Shown here: in pieces, positions 48,998-58,035 of the stretch
How the letters are laid out: every line of letters starts with the position of its first letter
Position numbering within the stretch: position 1 is the first letter of the stretch
Origin: Pseudorhodoferax aquiterrae
GTDB lineage: Bacteria; Pseudomonadota; Gammaproteobacteria; Burkholderiales; Burkholderiaceae_C
Reading direction: 5' to 3'
Assembly: GCF_014652235.1 (NCBI RefSeq)
Contig: NZ_BMYK01000022.1
Span: 47,905 to 111,904 of the forward strand
DNA: 64,000 nucleotides
Program-made: the position numbers and the translations under genes
Notes under the pieces: generated by a model
Seen by the model: only the letters and a program-made list of their open reading frames with translations
What the model was told of the DNA's origin: nothing
Database searches by the model: none

Positions 48998-50182
48998 ATG
49001 GGTCGTGAAGTCGTCGTCGTCAGCGGTGTGCGCACCGCCATCGGTACCTTCGGGGGCAGCCTCAAGGACGTGCCGCCCACGCAGCTGGGCGCGCTGGTCG
49101 TGCGCGAATCGCTGGCGCGCGCCAAGGTCGAGGGCAAGGATGTCGGCCATGTGGTGTTCGGCCACGTGGTCAACACCGAGCCGCGCGATATGTACCTCTC
49201 GCGCGTGGCCGCGCTCGAAGGCGGCTGCAGCGAGGACACGCCGGCCTTCAACGTGAACCGGCTGTGCGGCTCGGGCCTGCAGGCCATCGTCTCGGCCGCG
49301 CAGGCGATCCAGCTGGGCGACTGCGACATCGCCATCGGCGCCGGTGCCGAGAGCATGAGCCGCGCACCCTATGCCTCGCTCAACGCACGCTGGGGCGCCC
49401 GCATGGGCGACACCAAGCTCGTGGACATGATGGTCGGCGCGCTGCACGACCCCTTCCACACCATCCACATGGGCGTGACGGCCGAGAACATTGCCGCCAA
49501 ATGGGGCATCACGCGCGCCGACCAGGACGGCCTGGCGGTGGAAAGCCACCGCCGCGCCGCCAAGGCCAGCGCCGCGGGCTACTTCAAGGAGCAGATCGTT
49601 CCGGTGGTCTCCAAGGGCCGCAAGGGCGACGTGGTGTTCGACACCGACGAGCATTTCCGCGCCGAGGCCAGCCTGGAAGACATGGCCAAGCTCAAGCCCG
49701 TGTTCGTCAAGGAGAACGGCACGGTCACCGCAGGCAACGCTTCGGGCCTGAACGACGCGGCCGCCGCCGTGGTGCTGATGGAGGCGTCGGTCGCCAAGGC
49801 CCGCGGCCTGGTGCCGCTGGCGCGCCTGGTGGGCTACGCCCATGCCGGTGTGGATCCCAAGTACATGGGCATCGGCCCGGTGCCGGCGAGCAAGAAGCTG
49901 CTGGAGAAGCTGGGGCTGAAGGTGTCGGACCTGGACGTGGTCGAGGCGAACGAGGCCTTCGCGGCCCAGGCCTGTGCCGTCACGAAAGACCTGGGCCTGG
50001 ACCCGGCCAAGGTCAACCCCAACGGCTCGGGCATCTCGCTGGGCCACCCGATCGGTGCCACCGGTGCCGTGATCACGGTCAAGGCGCTGCACGAACTGCA
50101 GCGCGTGGGCGGCCGTTATGCGCTGGTCACCATGTGCATCGGCGGCGGCCAGGGCATCGCCGCCGTGTTCGAGCGCCTTTGA
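48998..50182 (+). CDS. Acetyl-CoA acyltransferase (thiolase)
   Basis: 394 residues. Thiolase triad: Cys90 in NVNRLCGSGLQAI, His in SGISLGHPIGATGA, and Cys in TMCIGGGQG. Length and start (GREVVVVSGVRTAIGTFGG) fit biosynthetic/degradative short-chain thiolases such as BktB/PhaA of polyhydroxyalkanoate-forming betaproteobacteria. It condenses or cleaves beta-ketoacyl-CoA. AGGAG is 8 nt before the ATG. No phaB or phaC gene is adjacent, so the pathway is open. Confidence 0.93.
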   Translation: MGREVVVVSGVRTAIGTFGGSLKDVPPTQLGALVVRESLARAKVEGKDVGHVVFGHVVNTEPRDMYLSRVAALEGGCSEDTPAFNVNRLCGSGLQAIVSAAQAIQLGDCDIAIGAGAESMSRAPYASLNARWGARMGDTKLVDMMVGALHDPFHTIHMGVTAENIAAKWGITRADQDGLAVESHRRAAKASAAGYFKEQIVPVVSKGRKGDVVFDTDEHFRAEASLEDMAKLKPVFVKENGTVTAGNASGLNDAAAAVVLMEASVAKARGLVPLARLVGYAHAGVDPKYMGIGPVPASKKLLEKLGLKVSDLDVVEANEAFAAQACAVTKDLGLDPAKVNPNGSGISLGHPIGATGAVITVKALHELQRVGGRYALVTMCIGGGQGIAAVFERL

Positions 50183-51262
50183 TCAGTGCAGGTAGCACTG
50201 GGCCAGCATGGCCCAGTAGGCGGCGCCGATCGGCAGGTTGGCTTCGTTGAAGTCCTGTGCCGGGCCGTCGCCGTTGCCCAGCAGCAGGTAGCTGCCAGGC
50301 ACCTGCTCCAGCATGAAGGCGAAGTCGTCGCACCCGGCAAAGGCCGGCGCCTGCGGCTGCACCTGGCCCGGTCCCAGCAGCTCCATGGCCAGCTGGCGCG
50401 CAAATTCCGTTTCCAGAGCGCTGTTGAACAGCACCGGCGCGTGGCGGCGGTAGTCCACCGTGGGCTGCACCCCGTAGCTGAGTGCCTGCAATTCGGTCAG
50501 CGCCGTGATGCGGCGTTGCAGGTTGTCGCGCACCTCCGGCGCGAGCGCGCGCACGCCGAGCTGCAGCGTCGCCAGGGGGGCGGCAGCCCCCGGGACGGCC
50601 CTGGCCTCGAAACCACTGACCTGCACCGCCACCCGCTGCGCATCGGTGTGGCGCGCCACGAGGCTTTGCAGCCCCATGACGATGGCAGCCCCTGCCACGA
50701 CGGGATCGGCCGCGCCCTGCAGCGGGTCACCGTGCAGCGTGATGAAGACCTCGTCGTGCGAAGCCATGGCTGGGCCGTCGCGCAGCAGCAGCTGGCCCTG
50801 CGGCTGGCCGGCGACGCCGTGCATCGCGAAGATGGCATCGCAGGGAAACCGGTCGAACAGGCCGTCGGCCACCATGCGGCGCGCCCCACCCTGCTGCAGG
50901 TCGGCGCATTGGAAGACGAGGTTGAGCGTGCCACTGAAGTCTCCCTGGCGCGCGAGATAGTGGGCCGCGGCCAGCAGCATGGCGGTGTGGCCGAACGCGC
51001 TGCCGGCCACCGCCGGCGCCGCCCCCATCTCGGCGCGCAGGCCGAGCCGCTTGGTGCCCTTGCCGCGCCGCAGCTGGGCGACGATGCCACTGCCGCCGAC
51101 GCCGCGCTCGAGCTTGTAGCCCCATTGCTCCAGGCGTCCTGCCACGAGGTCTTCGGTGCGCCAATCCACCAGGTCGCGCTCGGCCGACAACTGCAGCTCA
51201 CGGCGCAGTTTCACGAACATCTGGGCATGGGCGGTGATGCTGTCGATCAGGGGATGGGGCAT
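50183..51262 (-). CDS. M20-family amidohydrolase homologue lacking the active site
   Basis: 359 residues and fully open. The fold of hippurate-hydrolase-type M20D proteins is clear (GHTAMLLAAAHYLARQGDFS, RRMVADGLFDRFPCDAIFAM, DDFAFMLEQVPGSYLLLGNG, LPIGAAYW). But the catalytic sites are gone: the HACGHDGH loop is replaced by a shortened AGSAFGH, PAEE by CADL (119-122), the GSHAAQPH loop by DPLQGAAD, and the last His loop LHNPxYDFND by AQDFNEAN. Only His148 remains. It is a likely pseudoenzyme. Divergent from a LysR gene; abuts the thiolase tail-to-tail. Confidence 0.85.
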   Translation of the reverse strand: MPHPLIDSITAHAQMFVKLRRELQLSAERDLVDWRTEDLVAGRLEQWGYKLERGVGGSGIVAQLRRGKGTKRLGLRAEMGAAPAVAGSAFGHTAMLLAAAHYLARQGDFSGTLNLVFQCADLQQGGARRMVADGLFDRFPCDAIFAMHGVAGQPQGQLLLRDGPAMASHDEVFITLHGDPLQGAADPVVAGAAIVMGLQSLVARHTDAQRVAVQVSGFEARAVPGAAAPLATLQLGVRALAPEVRDNLQRRITALTELQALSYGVQPTVDYRRHAPVLFNSALETEFARQLAMELLGPGQVQPQAPAFAGCDDFAFMLEQVPGSYLLLGNGDGPAQDFNEANLPIGAAYWAMLAQCYLH

Positions 51263-51435
51263 ATGGTGTTCTCCGGTTCATTCCGCCATTGATTGGATGC
51301 ACAAGCTCATGCGCTGATACTACGTTAGCTTTTGTACACATAAATAACGGAATGAGACCATGGTAAAAACGCCCACACCTATCTGTCCAATGCATTGTTT
51401 TTCTTCAAACTAGAAAAAAAACTTTTGGATAGAGC

Positions 51436-52338
51436 ATGAACCTCAAGCAACTCGAGCACCTGCTCATGGTGGCTGACGCCGGATCGTTCAGCCGCGCTGC
51501 CGAGCGGCTGCACATCACGCAGCCGGCCTTGAGCCGCAGCATCCGACTGCTCGAAGACGCGCTCGACGCGCGGCTGATCGACCGCATGGGCCGGCGCAAC
51601 GAACTCACGCCCTTGGGCGAGACCGTGGCGGCGCGTGCGCGTCAGCTGATCTTCGGCGCCGAGGAACTGCGGCGCAGCGTGGATCTGGTCAAGCGTGGCA
51701 GCTCCGGCCCGATCCGCATCGGCCTGGGGGCGGGGCCGGCTTCACTGCTGATGACGCCGTTCATGGTCCATGTCGCCCGGCACCATCCGGACGTGCGGCT
51801 CACCCTCTCGCGTGGTGCGCTGGAGCTCCAGCTGCGCCAGCTGCGCGAGCGCAGCGTGGACGCGCTGGTGATCGATCGGCGTGCGGTGCCACCGGCCGAG
51901 GACCTGGTGGTCGAAGTGGTGGCCGAGTTGCGCGGCGGCTTCATGTGCCGCAGCGGCCACCCGCTGCTGGCGCGCGGCGGCCCCGTGACCTTCGACGATG
52001 TGATGCTCTACCCGTTGGCGTCGACGACGCTGACCGACGAGATCGCCAACCTGCTGATGCGCCATTTCGGGCCACGTGCCCATCCGAACCAGTCGGTGCG
52101 GCTGCGCAGTGAAGACATCACGAGTCTGGTCAACGTCATGCGGCAGACCGATACGATTCTGTTCGCCATCTTCGCCGCCGCGCGCGAACACATGGCGACG
52201 GGCGAGATCGTCGAGCTCGTCACCGATCCGCCCTACAGCTCCAACGCCATCTTTGCCCTCGTGACACTGGCCGGCCGCACGGAAAGCCCGTCGATGAAGC
52301 TGTTCAGGCGCTTCATGGCGCAACACCTGCCCGAGTGA
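51436..52338 (+). CDS. LysR-family regulator
   Basis: 300 residues. Helix-turn-helix MNLKQLEHLLMVADAGSFSR, AAERLHITQPALSRSI, wing RMGRRNELTPLG, then an effector domain. It is divergent from the M20-like gene across a 173-bp AT-richer gap (51263-51435) containing TTTTGTACACATAAATAA around 51331-51348 with a TGTACA palindrome, a candidate operator/promoter. It probably controls the M20-like gene. Effector unknown. Confidence 0.9.
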   Translation: MNLKQLEHLLMVADAGSFSRAAERLHITQPALSRSIRLLEDALDARLIDRMGRRNELTPLGETVAARARQLIFGAEELRRSVDLVKRGSSGPIRIGLGAGPASLLMTPFMVHVARHHPDVRLTLSRGALELQLRQLRERSVDALVIDRRAVPPAEDLVVEVVAELRGGFMCRSGHPLLARGGPVTFDDVMLYPLASTTLTDEIANLLMRHFGPRAHPNQSVRLRSEDITSLVNVMRQTDTILFAIFAAAREHMATGEIVELVTDPPYSSNAIFALVTLAGRTESPSMKLFRRFMAQHLPE

Positions 52339-52453
52339 GGACGTGCATGGTCTTTCCCTGGAGTCGCGCCGCATTCTGCGGGCCGGGCGCCGTCCGGCGT
52401 GAGGCCTGCGCTCGCCCTGCTAGATTGGCGGCTCCGGGTTTTGGGGAGACGGC

Positions 52454-53137
52454 ATGCAGGCAGGCAGGAGCACCGCATCCAGCGGCGGCTGGCGCGCAGG
52501 TTTCGCGGTGGGCGCGGGTTTCGGCGTGGGCGCGTTCGCGCTGGCCGTGGGCTTCGGCGCCGCCGCCGTGGCCCAGGGCTGGCCGGCTTGGCTGGCCACG
52601 CTGATGTCGGCCATCGTGTTCGCCGGCGGCGCGCAGTTCGCGCTGGTGATGGCCTTCGCCAGTGGCGGCATGCCGGCCGCGCTCGGGGCGGCCACGCTGA
52701 TCAACCTGCGCTTCATTCCGATGGCGCTGACCTCGGAATTCAAGGGCGGCGCCTGGCGCCGCTCGCTGGAGGCCCAGGCCGTGGTCGACGCGTCCTGGGC
52801 CGCCGCGCGCCGACCCGACGGCGGCGTGGACCGCGCCAAGATGCTTGGCGCCACGCTGGTGCAGTGGCCCGCCTGGGTGGCCGGCACGGCAATGGGCGCC
52901 TACCTCGCGCCCGAGCCGGCACTGGCGCGCGCGATCGGGCTGGACCTGGTCTTCCCCGGCTTCTTCCTTGTGTTCGTGCTCGACATCGTGCGCGGCGAGC
53001 CCCGGCGCCGCGGCACCGTGGCTCTCGCCGTGCTCGTCACGGCCGGCATGTGCTGGCTGCTGCCGCCCGGCGTGGCGCTGATGTTCGCCAGCGTCGCCGC
53101 GCTGCCCGCCCTGCTGCGTCGCGGAGCCGCAGCATGA
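52454..53137 (+). CDS. azlC: AzlC-family branched-chain amino acid exporter subunit
   Basis: 227 residues with about five TM helices. AzlC markers: GFGVGAFALAVGFGAAAV, SAIVFAGGAQFALVMAFA, and FIPMALTSEFKGG. With AzlD forms an inner membrane exporter of branched-chain amino acids or their analogues. Good GGGGAG site before the ATG. Its stop overlaps the azlD start by ATGA. Confidence 0.9.
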   Translation: MQAGRSTASSGGWRAGFAVGAGFGVGAFALAVGFGAAAVAQGWPAWLATLMSAIVFAGGAQFALVMAFASGGMPAALGAATLINLRFIPMALTSEFKGGAWRRSLEAQAVVDASWAAARRPDGGVDRAKMLGATLVQWPAWVAGTAMGAYLAPEPALARAIGLDLVFPGFFLVFVLDIVRGEPRRRGTVALAVLVTAGMCWLLPPGVALMFASVAALPALLRRGAAA

Positions 53138-53442
53138 GCGCCATGCTATGGACCGTGCTCGCGTTCGCGGCGATCAACTTCACGATCAAGGCCCTCGGCC
53201 CGGTGCTGGCGCACGGGCGCCGCTTCCCGCCCCGCATCGCGGCCTTCATCGACGCCCTGCCGGCCGCGCTGCTGGCCGGCATGCTGGCCAGCTCGGTCGT
53301 GGGTGCGGCCGGCCGCGGGCTGGAGCCCACGCTGCTGGGCGGGCTGGCGACGGTGGTCGTGGCCTGGTTCCTGCGCGCGGGCCAGTTCGGCAGCGTGCTG
53401 CTCGGCGTGCTGGCGACCGCGGCGCTGCGCCAGCTCGTTTGA
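53134..53442 (+). CDS. azlD: AzlD-family membrane protein
   Basis: 102 residues, four TM helices (LWTVLAFAAINFTIKALGP, FIDALPAALLAGMLASSVVG, TLLGGLATVVVAWFLRA, VLLGVLATAALRQLV). The short hydrophobic partner of AzlC, coupled by a 4-bp overlap. Convergent with the EAL gene. Confidence 0.9.
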   Translation: MSAMLWTVLAFAAINFTIKALGPVLAHGRRFPPRIAAFIDALPAALLAGMLASSVVGAAGRGLEPTLLGGLATVVVAWFLRAGQFGSVLLGVLATAALRQLV

Positions 53443-53449
53443 GCCGCGC

Positions 53450-56400
53450 TCACTGGCCGAGCAGGCTTTCCTCATCCCGTTGCGGCGCCGTCGCGCCTGC
53501 CTCGAGCGGCAGATGCCTGCCCCCGCGCAACAGCGCTTCGAACTCGGCGGCCGGCACCGGCGGGCTGAAGTAGTAGCCCTGGATCTCGTCGCAGCCGTGG
53601 GCGCGCAGCAGTGCGCAGTGGGCGGCCGTCTCCACGCCCTCGGCGATGACCTCGAACTGCAGGTTGTGCGCCAGCGCGATGACGGCGCGCACGATGGTCT
53701 CGTCCTCGCGCTGCGTGAGCATGTTGCGCACGAAAGACTGGTCGATCTTGAGCGTGTCCACGCGGAAATGCTTGAGGTAGCTCAGGCTCGAATAGCCGGT
53801 CCCGAAATCGTCGATCGACAGGCGCACGCCGACCTCCTTGAGCCGCTCGAAGGTGTCGATCATCTTCTCCACGTCCTGGGCGATCAGGCTTTCGGTCAGT
53901 TCGAGCTCGAGCAGGCCGGGCGCCAGCCCGGTTTCCTGCAGCATGTCCAGCGTCCAGCCGGCCAGGTCCTGCTGCAGCAGCTGGCGCGCCGAGATGTTCA
54001 CGGCCACGGTCGTGCGCGGCAGGCCGGCATCGGCCCAGGCCCGGGCCTGCAGGCAGGCGGTGCGCAACACCCAGTCGCTGATCGGCACGATCAGTCCCGA
54101 GTCCTCCGCCACCGGGATGAAGCGGGCCGGCGAGACCGGGCCGAGCACCGGGTGGTGCCAGCGCAGCAGCGCCTCGCAGCCGACGATGGCACCCGTTGCC
54201 AGGCTCACCTTGGGCTGGTAGAGCAGCTGCAGCTGGCCGGCGGCGGCGGCCCCGCGCAGCTGCGTTTCCAGTTCCACGCGTTGCTGGGTGTCGTGGTTCA
54301 TGGCCTGCGTGAAGCCCACGCAGGTGCTGCGGCCCAGGGTCTTGGCGCGGTACATGGCCTGGTCGGCGTTCTTGATCAGCACGTCGACCCCCTCGCCGTC
54401 CTGCGGAAACAGGCTGAGCCCGATGCTGCCGGACAGGTGCACCTCGCGCGACTGCAAAGCCACGGGCTGGGCCAGGCTTTGCAGGACGCGGCCGGCCACG
54501 GCCTGGGCGTCGGCGCCATCGCGCAGTTCGCCGAGCAACAGCAGGAACTGGTCTCCGCCGTGGCGGGCCACCGTGTCGCCAGGCCCCAGCAGCCGCACCA
54601 GGCGCTGCGCGACCAGCTTGAGCACTTCGTCGCCGAAGCGGTGGCCGTAGGCATCGTTGACGACCTTGAAGCGGTCCAGATCGAGCAGCAGCAGCGCGAG
54701 CGGCCGGCCGGTCTGCCGCGCCCGCGCCGCGGCCTGCGCGAAGCGCTCGTGCAGCAGCTTGCGGTTGGGCAGGTCGGTCAGCGCATCGTGCGTGGCCAGA
54801 TGCTGCAGCCGCCGCTCGGCCCGCTTGCGTTCGGAGATGTCGGTCCCCAGTCCGACGAAGCCGGGCACACCGCCGTGCTCGAAGCGCACGCCCGTGAACA
54901 GGCAGGGGATGCGGCGACCGTTGGCCAGTGCGTAGTCGGCCTCGAACTGCACGTTGCCCGCGGTGAACACCTGCGCAAACTGGCCGGCGACGCGCGCACG
55001 CTGGTCCTCGGGCATGAACACCAGCGGATCGACGCCGGCCAGTTGCCGCGCATCGGCGCCGGTGATGCGCTCGAAGTTGTGGTTCCAGCGCTGCAGCCGC
55101 ACCTGCGCGTCGCAGTGGTAGAAGACGCCGGGCAGGCTGTTGAGCACGGCGTCGGCATAGTCGCGCTCCTCGCGCAGGCGCCGCTCGGCATTGCGACGCG
55201 CCGAGACGTCGTTGACGACCAGCGTGTGCGAGCGGTCTGCGCCTTGGCCCGACGCCACCACGCGCAGCTCGGCGTCGAAAGCGCCGTGCGGGCCGGCCAG
55301 GCGCAGCATGCCGGCGCCCTGGGTGGCCAGGAGCGCCTCCCAGTCGGCCGGGCCCTCGGCCGCGGCGATGGACCGCGCCACGTCCTGGCCCAGGGCCTGT
55401 GTGCGGCGCACGCCGAACAGGCGTTCCGCGCCGGCGTTCCATTCGAGCACCGTGCGCTGCGCGTCGATGGTGAGCAGTGCCGTGTCGATGGACTCGAAAA
55501 TCGCGCCGCGCAGCGCGAGCGAGGCCAGTTGCTCTTCCTTGGCGCGCAGCAGCTCGCGGGTCTTGCCGGCCAACTGCGCCTCGCGCTGACGCACCGCCGT
55601 GGCCATGCGGTGCAGCGCTTCGCCCAGGCGCTGCGTTTCGCGGAAGCCGCCGGCCACCGGGGCGATCGCCAAGGCGTCCGGCGCATCGGGCTGCCCGGCG
55701 CGCGCGACCTGGCGCTCCAGGTCCTGCAAGGGCTGACCGAAGCGCCGCGCCATGCGCCAGGAGATCAGCACCAGGCCGACGACCAGCGCCAGACCCATAC
55801 CCACCACCTGGTACAGCTGGCTGCGCAGCGGTGCGCCGATGAGGGCGGTCTTGCGCGTGGCCACCACGAGCCACTGCACCCCGCCCTGCAGTTCGAGACG
55901 GCGCGCCGCCGCCCAGTGGTCGCCATCGGGCAGCGCGAGCCGGCTGGTGGCCGCCCCGCCTGGCGCGCCCAGCAGCGGTGCCAGCGCCTGCGGCACCGGC
56001 AGCGGCGCGCCCTGGGCGCGCCGGTCGCCAAGCAGGCGCGGCGTCGGCCCGAGCTCCACGATCTGCAGTTGCACGCCGTATTCGTCGGCCACCGCGGCCA
56101 GGAAGCGGTTCACCGCAGGGAGGTCGAAGTCCACGTCGAGCACGCCGATCCGCTGCCCCGACCGGTCGCGCAAGACCTTCACGTAGCTCAAGCCCCACAG
56201 CGGCGCCTGGTTGTCGGCGCCACCGTGCACGATCCACGGGTACGCCGGCAGCCAGCGCCCCTGCTCCGCCTGCTCCAGCGCCGCCCGGTAGAACGGCCGC
56301 TCGCGCGCGTCGTAGCCGTCGGCAGGCTGCTGGCTGTACGGCGTGAAGGCGCCATCGGCCAGGATGAAGTTGCGCGTGATCTGCTCGCCCGGCTCCGCTC

Positions 56401-56800
56401 CGGGATGCAGCCACAGCAGGACCCGGCCATCGGCCGTGCGTTCCAGGTTGCCGTACTGGCCCTGCTCGGCGAGCGCGATGCCGAGGTAGCTCAGCTCCGG
56501 ACGCTGCTCGAAGGCGGCCAGGGCCCGCTCCAGTGCAGGCTGCAGCGTTGTGGGCGTCACTGTCGGCACGCGGGCCACCCGCTCGACCGAGTCGGCGGTC
56601 ATCTCGGCCGCCTGCACCAGCATGCGCAGGCGCTCGACCGAGCGGTCCAGCGTGCGGGCCAGGTCCTGCTCCTCCGCTTCGCGGGTACTGGAGGCGGCCT
56701 GCCACGCCATGGCCGCCAACGCGATGGCACCGACCACGAGCACCAAGGCGACGACGCCCTGGACCAATGCTCTGGAAAATGATCGGATCGGCCGGTTCAT
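53450..56800 (-). CDS. Membrane PAS-GGDQF-EAL signalling protein
   Basis: 1116 residues. TM1 (about 12-34), a large periplasmic dCache-like sensor (35-330), TM2 (331-350), HAMP-like linker, two PAS domains (about 431-540 and 545-660), a GGDEF domain whose signature reads GGDQF (748-752) and an EAL domain with EAL at 876-878, NISARQL, DDFGTGYSS, KIDQSF and EGVET. The phosphodiesterase part looks active, while the cyclase signature has Glu changed to Gln, so c-di-GMP breakdown is the expected output, perhaps GTP-regulated. An alternative TTG start lies 7 codons earlier. Confidence 0.92.
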   Translation of the reverse strand: MNRPIRSFSRALVQGVVALVLVVGAIALAAMAWQAASSTREAEEQDLARTLDRSVERLRMLVQAAEMTADSVERVARVPTVTPTTLQPALERALAAFEQRPELSYLGIALAEQGQYGNLERTADGRVLLWLHPGAEPGEQITRNFILADGAFTPYSQQPADGYDARERPFYRAALEQAEQGRWLPAYPWIVHGGADNQAPLWGLSYVKVLRDRSGQRIGVLDVDFDLPAVNRFLAAVADEYGVQLQIVELGPTPRLLGDRRAQGAPLPVPQALAPLLGAPGGAATSRLALPDGDHWAAARRLELQGGVQWLVVATRKTALIGAPLRSQLYQVVGMGLALVVGLVLISWRMARRFGQPLQDLERQVARAGQPDAPDALAIAPVAGGFRETQRLGEALHRMATAVRQREAQLAGKTRELLRAKEEQLASLALRGAIFESIDTALLTIDAQRTVLEWNAGAERLFGVRRTQALGQDVARSIAAAEGPADWEALLATQGAGMLRLAGPHGAFDAELRVVASGQGADRSHTLVVNDVSARRNAERRLREERDYADAVLNSLPGVFYHCDAQVRLQRWNHNFERITGADARQLAGVDPLVFMPEDQRARVAGQFAQVFTAGNVQFEADYALANGRRIPCLFTGVRFEHGGVPGFVGLGTDISERKRAERRLQHLATHDALTDLPNRKLLHERFAQAAARARQTGRPLALLLLDLDRFKVVNDAYGHRFGDEVLKLVAQRLVRLLGPGDTVARHGGDQFLLLLGELRDGADAQAVAGRVLQSLAQPVALQSREVHLSGSIGLSLFPQDGEGVDVLIKNADQAMYRAKTLGRSTCVGFTQAMNHDTQQRVELETQLRGAAAAGQLQLLYQPKVSLATGAIVGCEALLRWHHPVLGPVSPARFIPVAEDSGLIVPISDWVLRTACLQARAWADAGLPRTTVAVNISARQLLQQDLAGWTLDMLQETGLAPGLLELELTESLIAQDVEKMIDTFERLKEVGVRLSIDDFGTGYSSLSYLKHFRVDTLKIDQSFVRNMLTQREDETIVRAVIALAHNLQFEVIAEGVETAAHCALLRAHGCDEIQGYYFSPPVPAAEFEALLRGGRHLPLEAGATAPQRDEESLLGQ

Positions 56801-56951
56801 TTGCGTAACTTGTGTTGCCAATAATGTACTGCGCCATGCTGTACGACGACGGTGGCAACGGTGGGTTCACGGCGCCATGGCGGCGCGCACCGCGCTCATC
56901 GCTCGGGGCGCTCATCCGGAGGACCAGCCCGGCCGGCGTCCCGGGCCACAG

Positions 56952-56957
56952 TAGAAT
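56952..56957 (+). promoter_or_regulatory. -10 element of tRNA-Gly promoter
   Basis: TAGAAT 9 bp before the tRNA 5' end. No convincing -35 was seen. Confidence 0.4.
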
Positions 56958-56966
56958 CCGCGCCGC

Positions 56967-57040
56967 GCGGGCGTAGTTCAATGGCAGAACGGCAGCTTCC
57001 CAAGCTTCATACGAGGGTTCGATTCCCTTCGCCCGCTCCA
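56967..57040 (+). tRNA. tRNA-Gly (anticodon CCC)
   Basis: Complete 74-nt tRNA with CCA. Acceptor GCGGGCG pairs with CGCCCGC, anticodon CCC at 56999-57001 in loop TTCCCAA, T-arm GAGGGTTCGATTCCCTT. The anticodon stem GCAGC/GCTTC has one C-T mismatch. It reads GGG codons. Confidence 0.95.
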
Positions 57041-57135
57041 ACGATTCCCGGCGCCGACGCTCGGAGGCCTTGCGGATCAAGGCCTTGCGAGGCTGAGCCA
57101 TGCGGCTTGCGTGCCCCTGGTCCGCGACCAGCAGG

Positions 57136-57729
57136 TCAGACGGAGGCGAGTTCCTCGCGCCGCTGGATGATGCGCGACACCAGCCCATAGGAAAGCGCTT
57201 GCTCGGCCGGCATCCACAGGTCGCGCTCGATGTCCTTCAGCACGCGCTCGAGGGGCTGCCACGTCTCGCGCGCGATGATCCGGGCGATGCGTTCACGGGC
57301 CTTGATGATCTCCTCGGCCTGGATCGCGATGTCGCTTGCCGGTCCGCCGGCACCGCCGCTCGGCTGGTGGATCAGGAAACGGGTCTGCGGCAGGCAGAAG
57401 CGTCGCTCGCGCGACGCCCCCAGGTAGAGATGGGTGGCCGCGCTGCCGACCCAGCCTGTGCCCACCATGTTGACCGGCGAGGAGACGAAGCGCACGACAT
57501 CATGGATCGCATCGCCCGACTCGAGATGGCCTCCAGGCGAGGAGACGATCATGGTGATCGGCGCGCTGGATTCCGCGTCCAGCGCCAGAAGTTTGCGGAC
57601 GGTTTCCGAGGCCAGCGCATCGGTGACCGTGCCGAACACGAGCACGGTCCGTGCACGAAAGGCTTTTTCCTCGAGAAAGGTGCTTGCAGGCTGGGCGACC
57701 GCTGGTGACTCTGTCGTGCTGGCGAACAT
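57136..57729 (-). CDS. ClpP-family serine protease
   Basis: 197 residues. ClpP fold markers: TMIVSSPGGHLESGDAIHD, catalytic Ser96 in VGSAATHL, His121 in FLIHQPSGG and Asp170 in IERDLWMPAEQA, with ALSYGLVSRII near the end. The triad aligns without gaps with E. coli ClpP, so it should be active. It is a divergent paralogue: the AASMG motif is GSAAT, and the N-terminus is longer. No clpX is next to it. Its promoter has a SoxR-like operator, so expression is probably redox-induced. Confidence 0.88.
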   Translation of the reverse strand: MFASTTESPAVAQPASTFLEEKAFRARTVLVFGTVTDALASETVRKLLALDAESSAPITMIVSSPGGHLESGDAIHDVVRFVSSPVNMVGTGWVGSAATHLYLGASRERRFCLPQTRFLIHQPSGGAGGPASDIAIQAEEIIKARERIARIIARETWQPLERVLKDIERDLWMPAEQALSYGLVSRIIQRREELASV

Positions 57730-57799
57730 GGAAGGGAACTCCGGGGTTTCATGGCGTCGTGTCGAACCCGCGCATGACGGGGATGCACGGGGCAGCAGC

Positions 57800-57830
57800 A
57801 GGATAAAACCTCAAGTCGACTTAAGGTCAA
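57800..57830 (-). promoter_or_regulatory. SoxR-type promoter of the clpP-like gene
   Basis: Minus strand: -35 TTGACC (57830-57825), 19-bp spacer, -10 TATCCT (57805-57800). The spacer is filled by the dyad CCTCAAGTCGACTTAAGG (57809-57826 on plus), one mismatched pair in 18. The half-site CCTCAAGT equals that of the known SoxR box (CCTCAAGTTAACTTGAGG). The start would be near 57793, 64 nt before the ATG. No soxR gene is in the window. Confidence 0.75.
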
Positions 57831-58008
57831 GGGCCGGCCGCCAGCGGCCCGGATCCGCTGTTGGTGGTCGGCCACACCCTCGCGGGCCGACGTCCTCGGG
57901 TGTGGCCACGACAAGGCCAGGCAGGCTGCGAGCGTGCGTCGCGTGACGTACATGCTGCTCGCCATCGCATGGCGCGATGGCTGGCTTGGATGAGTCCGAA
58001 GCCAAAAG

Positions 58009-58035
58009 AAAAATGGGCCCGAAGGCCCATTTTTT
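58009..58035. terminator. Bidirectional rho-independent terminator
   Basis: Stem AAAAATGGGCC / GGCCCATTTTT around a CGAA loop, flanked by A-rich and T-rich runs, so usable on both strands. It lies 190 bp before the integrase and may mark the old end of a chromosomal gene or insulate the island. Confidence 0.8.

Noticed and set aside
56967..57040. tRNA-Gly as the attachment site of the island
   Set aside because: The integrase is over 1.1 kb away with the clpP-like gene and its promoter between, and no copy of the tRNA 3' end was seen next to the integrase.
57136..57729. Suspected loss of the ClpP catalytic Ser (AASMG replaced by SAATH)
   Set aside because: An ungapped alignment over 29 residues to the conserved RFCLP segment places Ser96 of VGSAAT on the catalytic Ser; His121 and Asp170 are also present.
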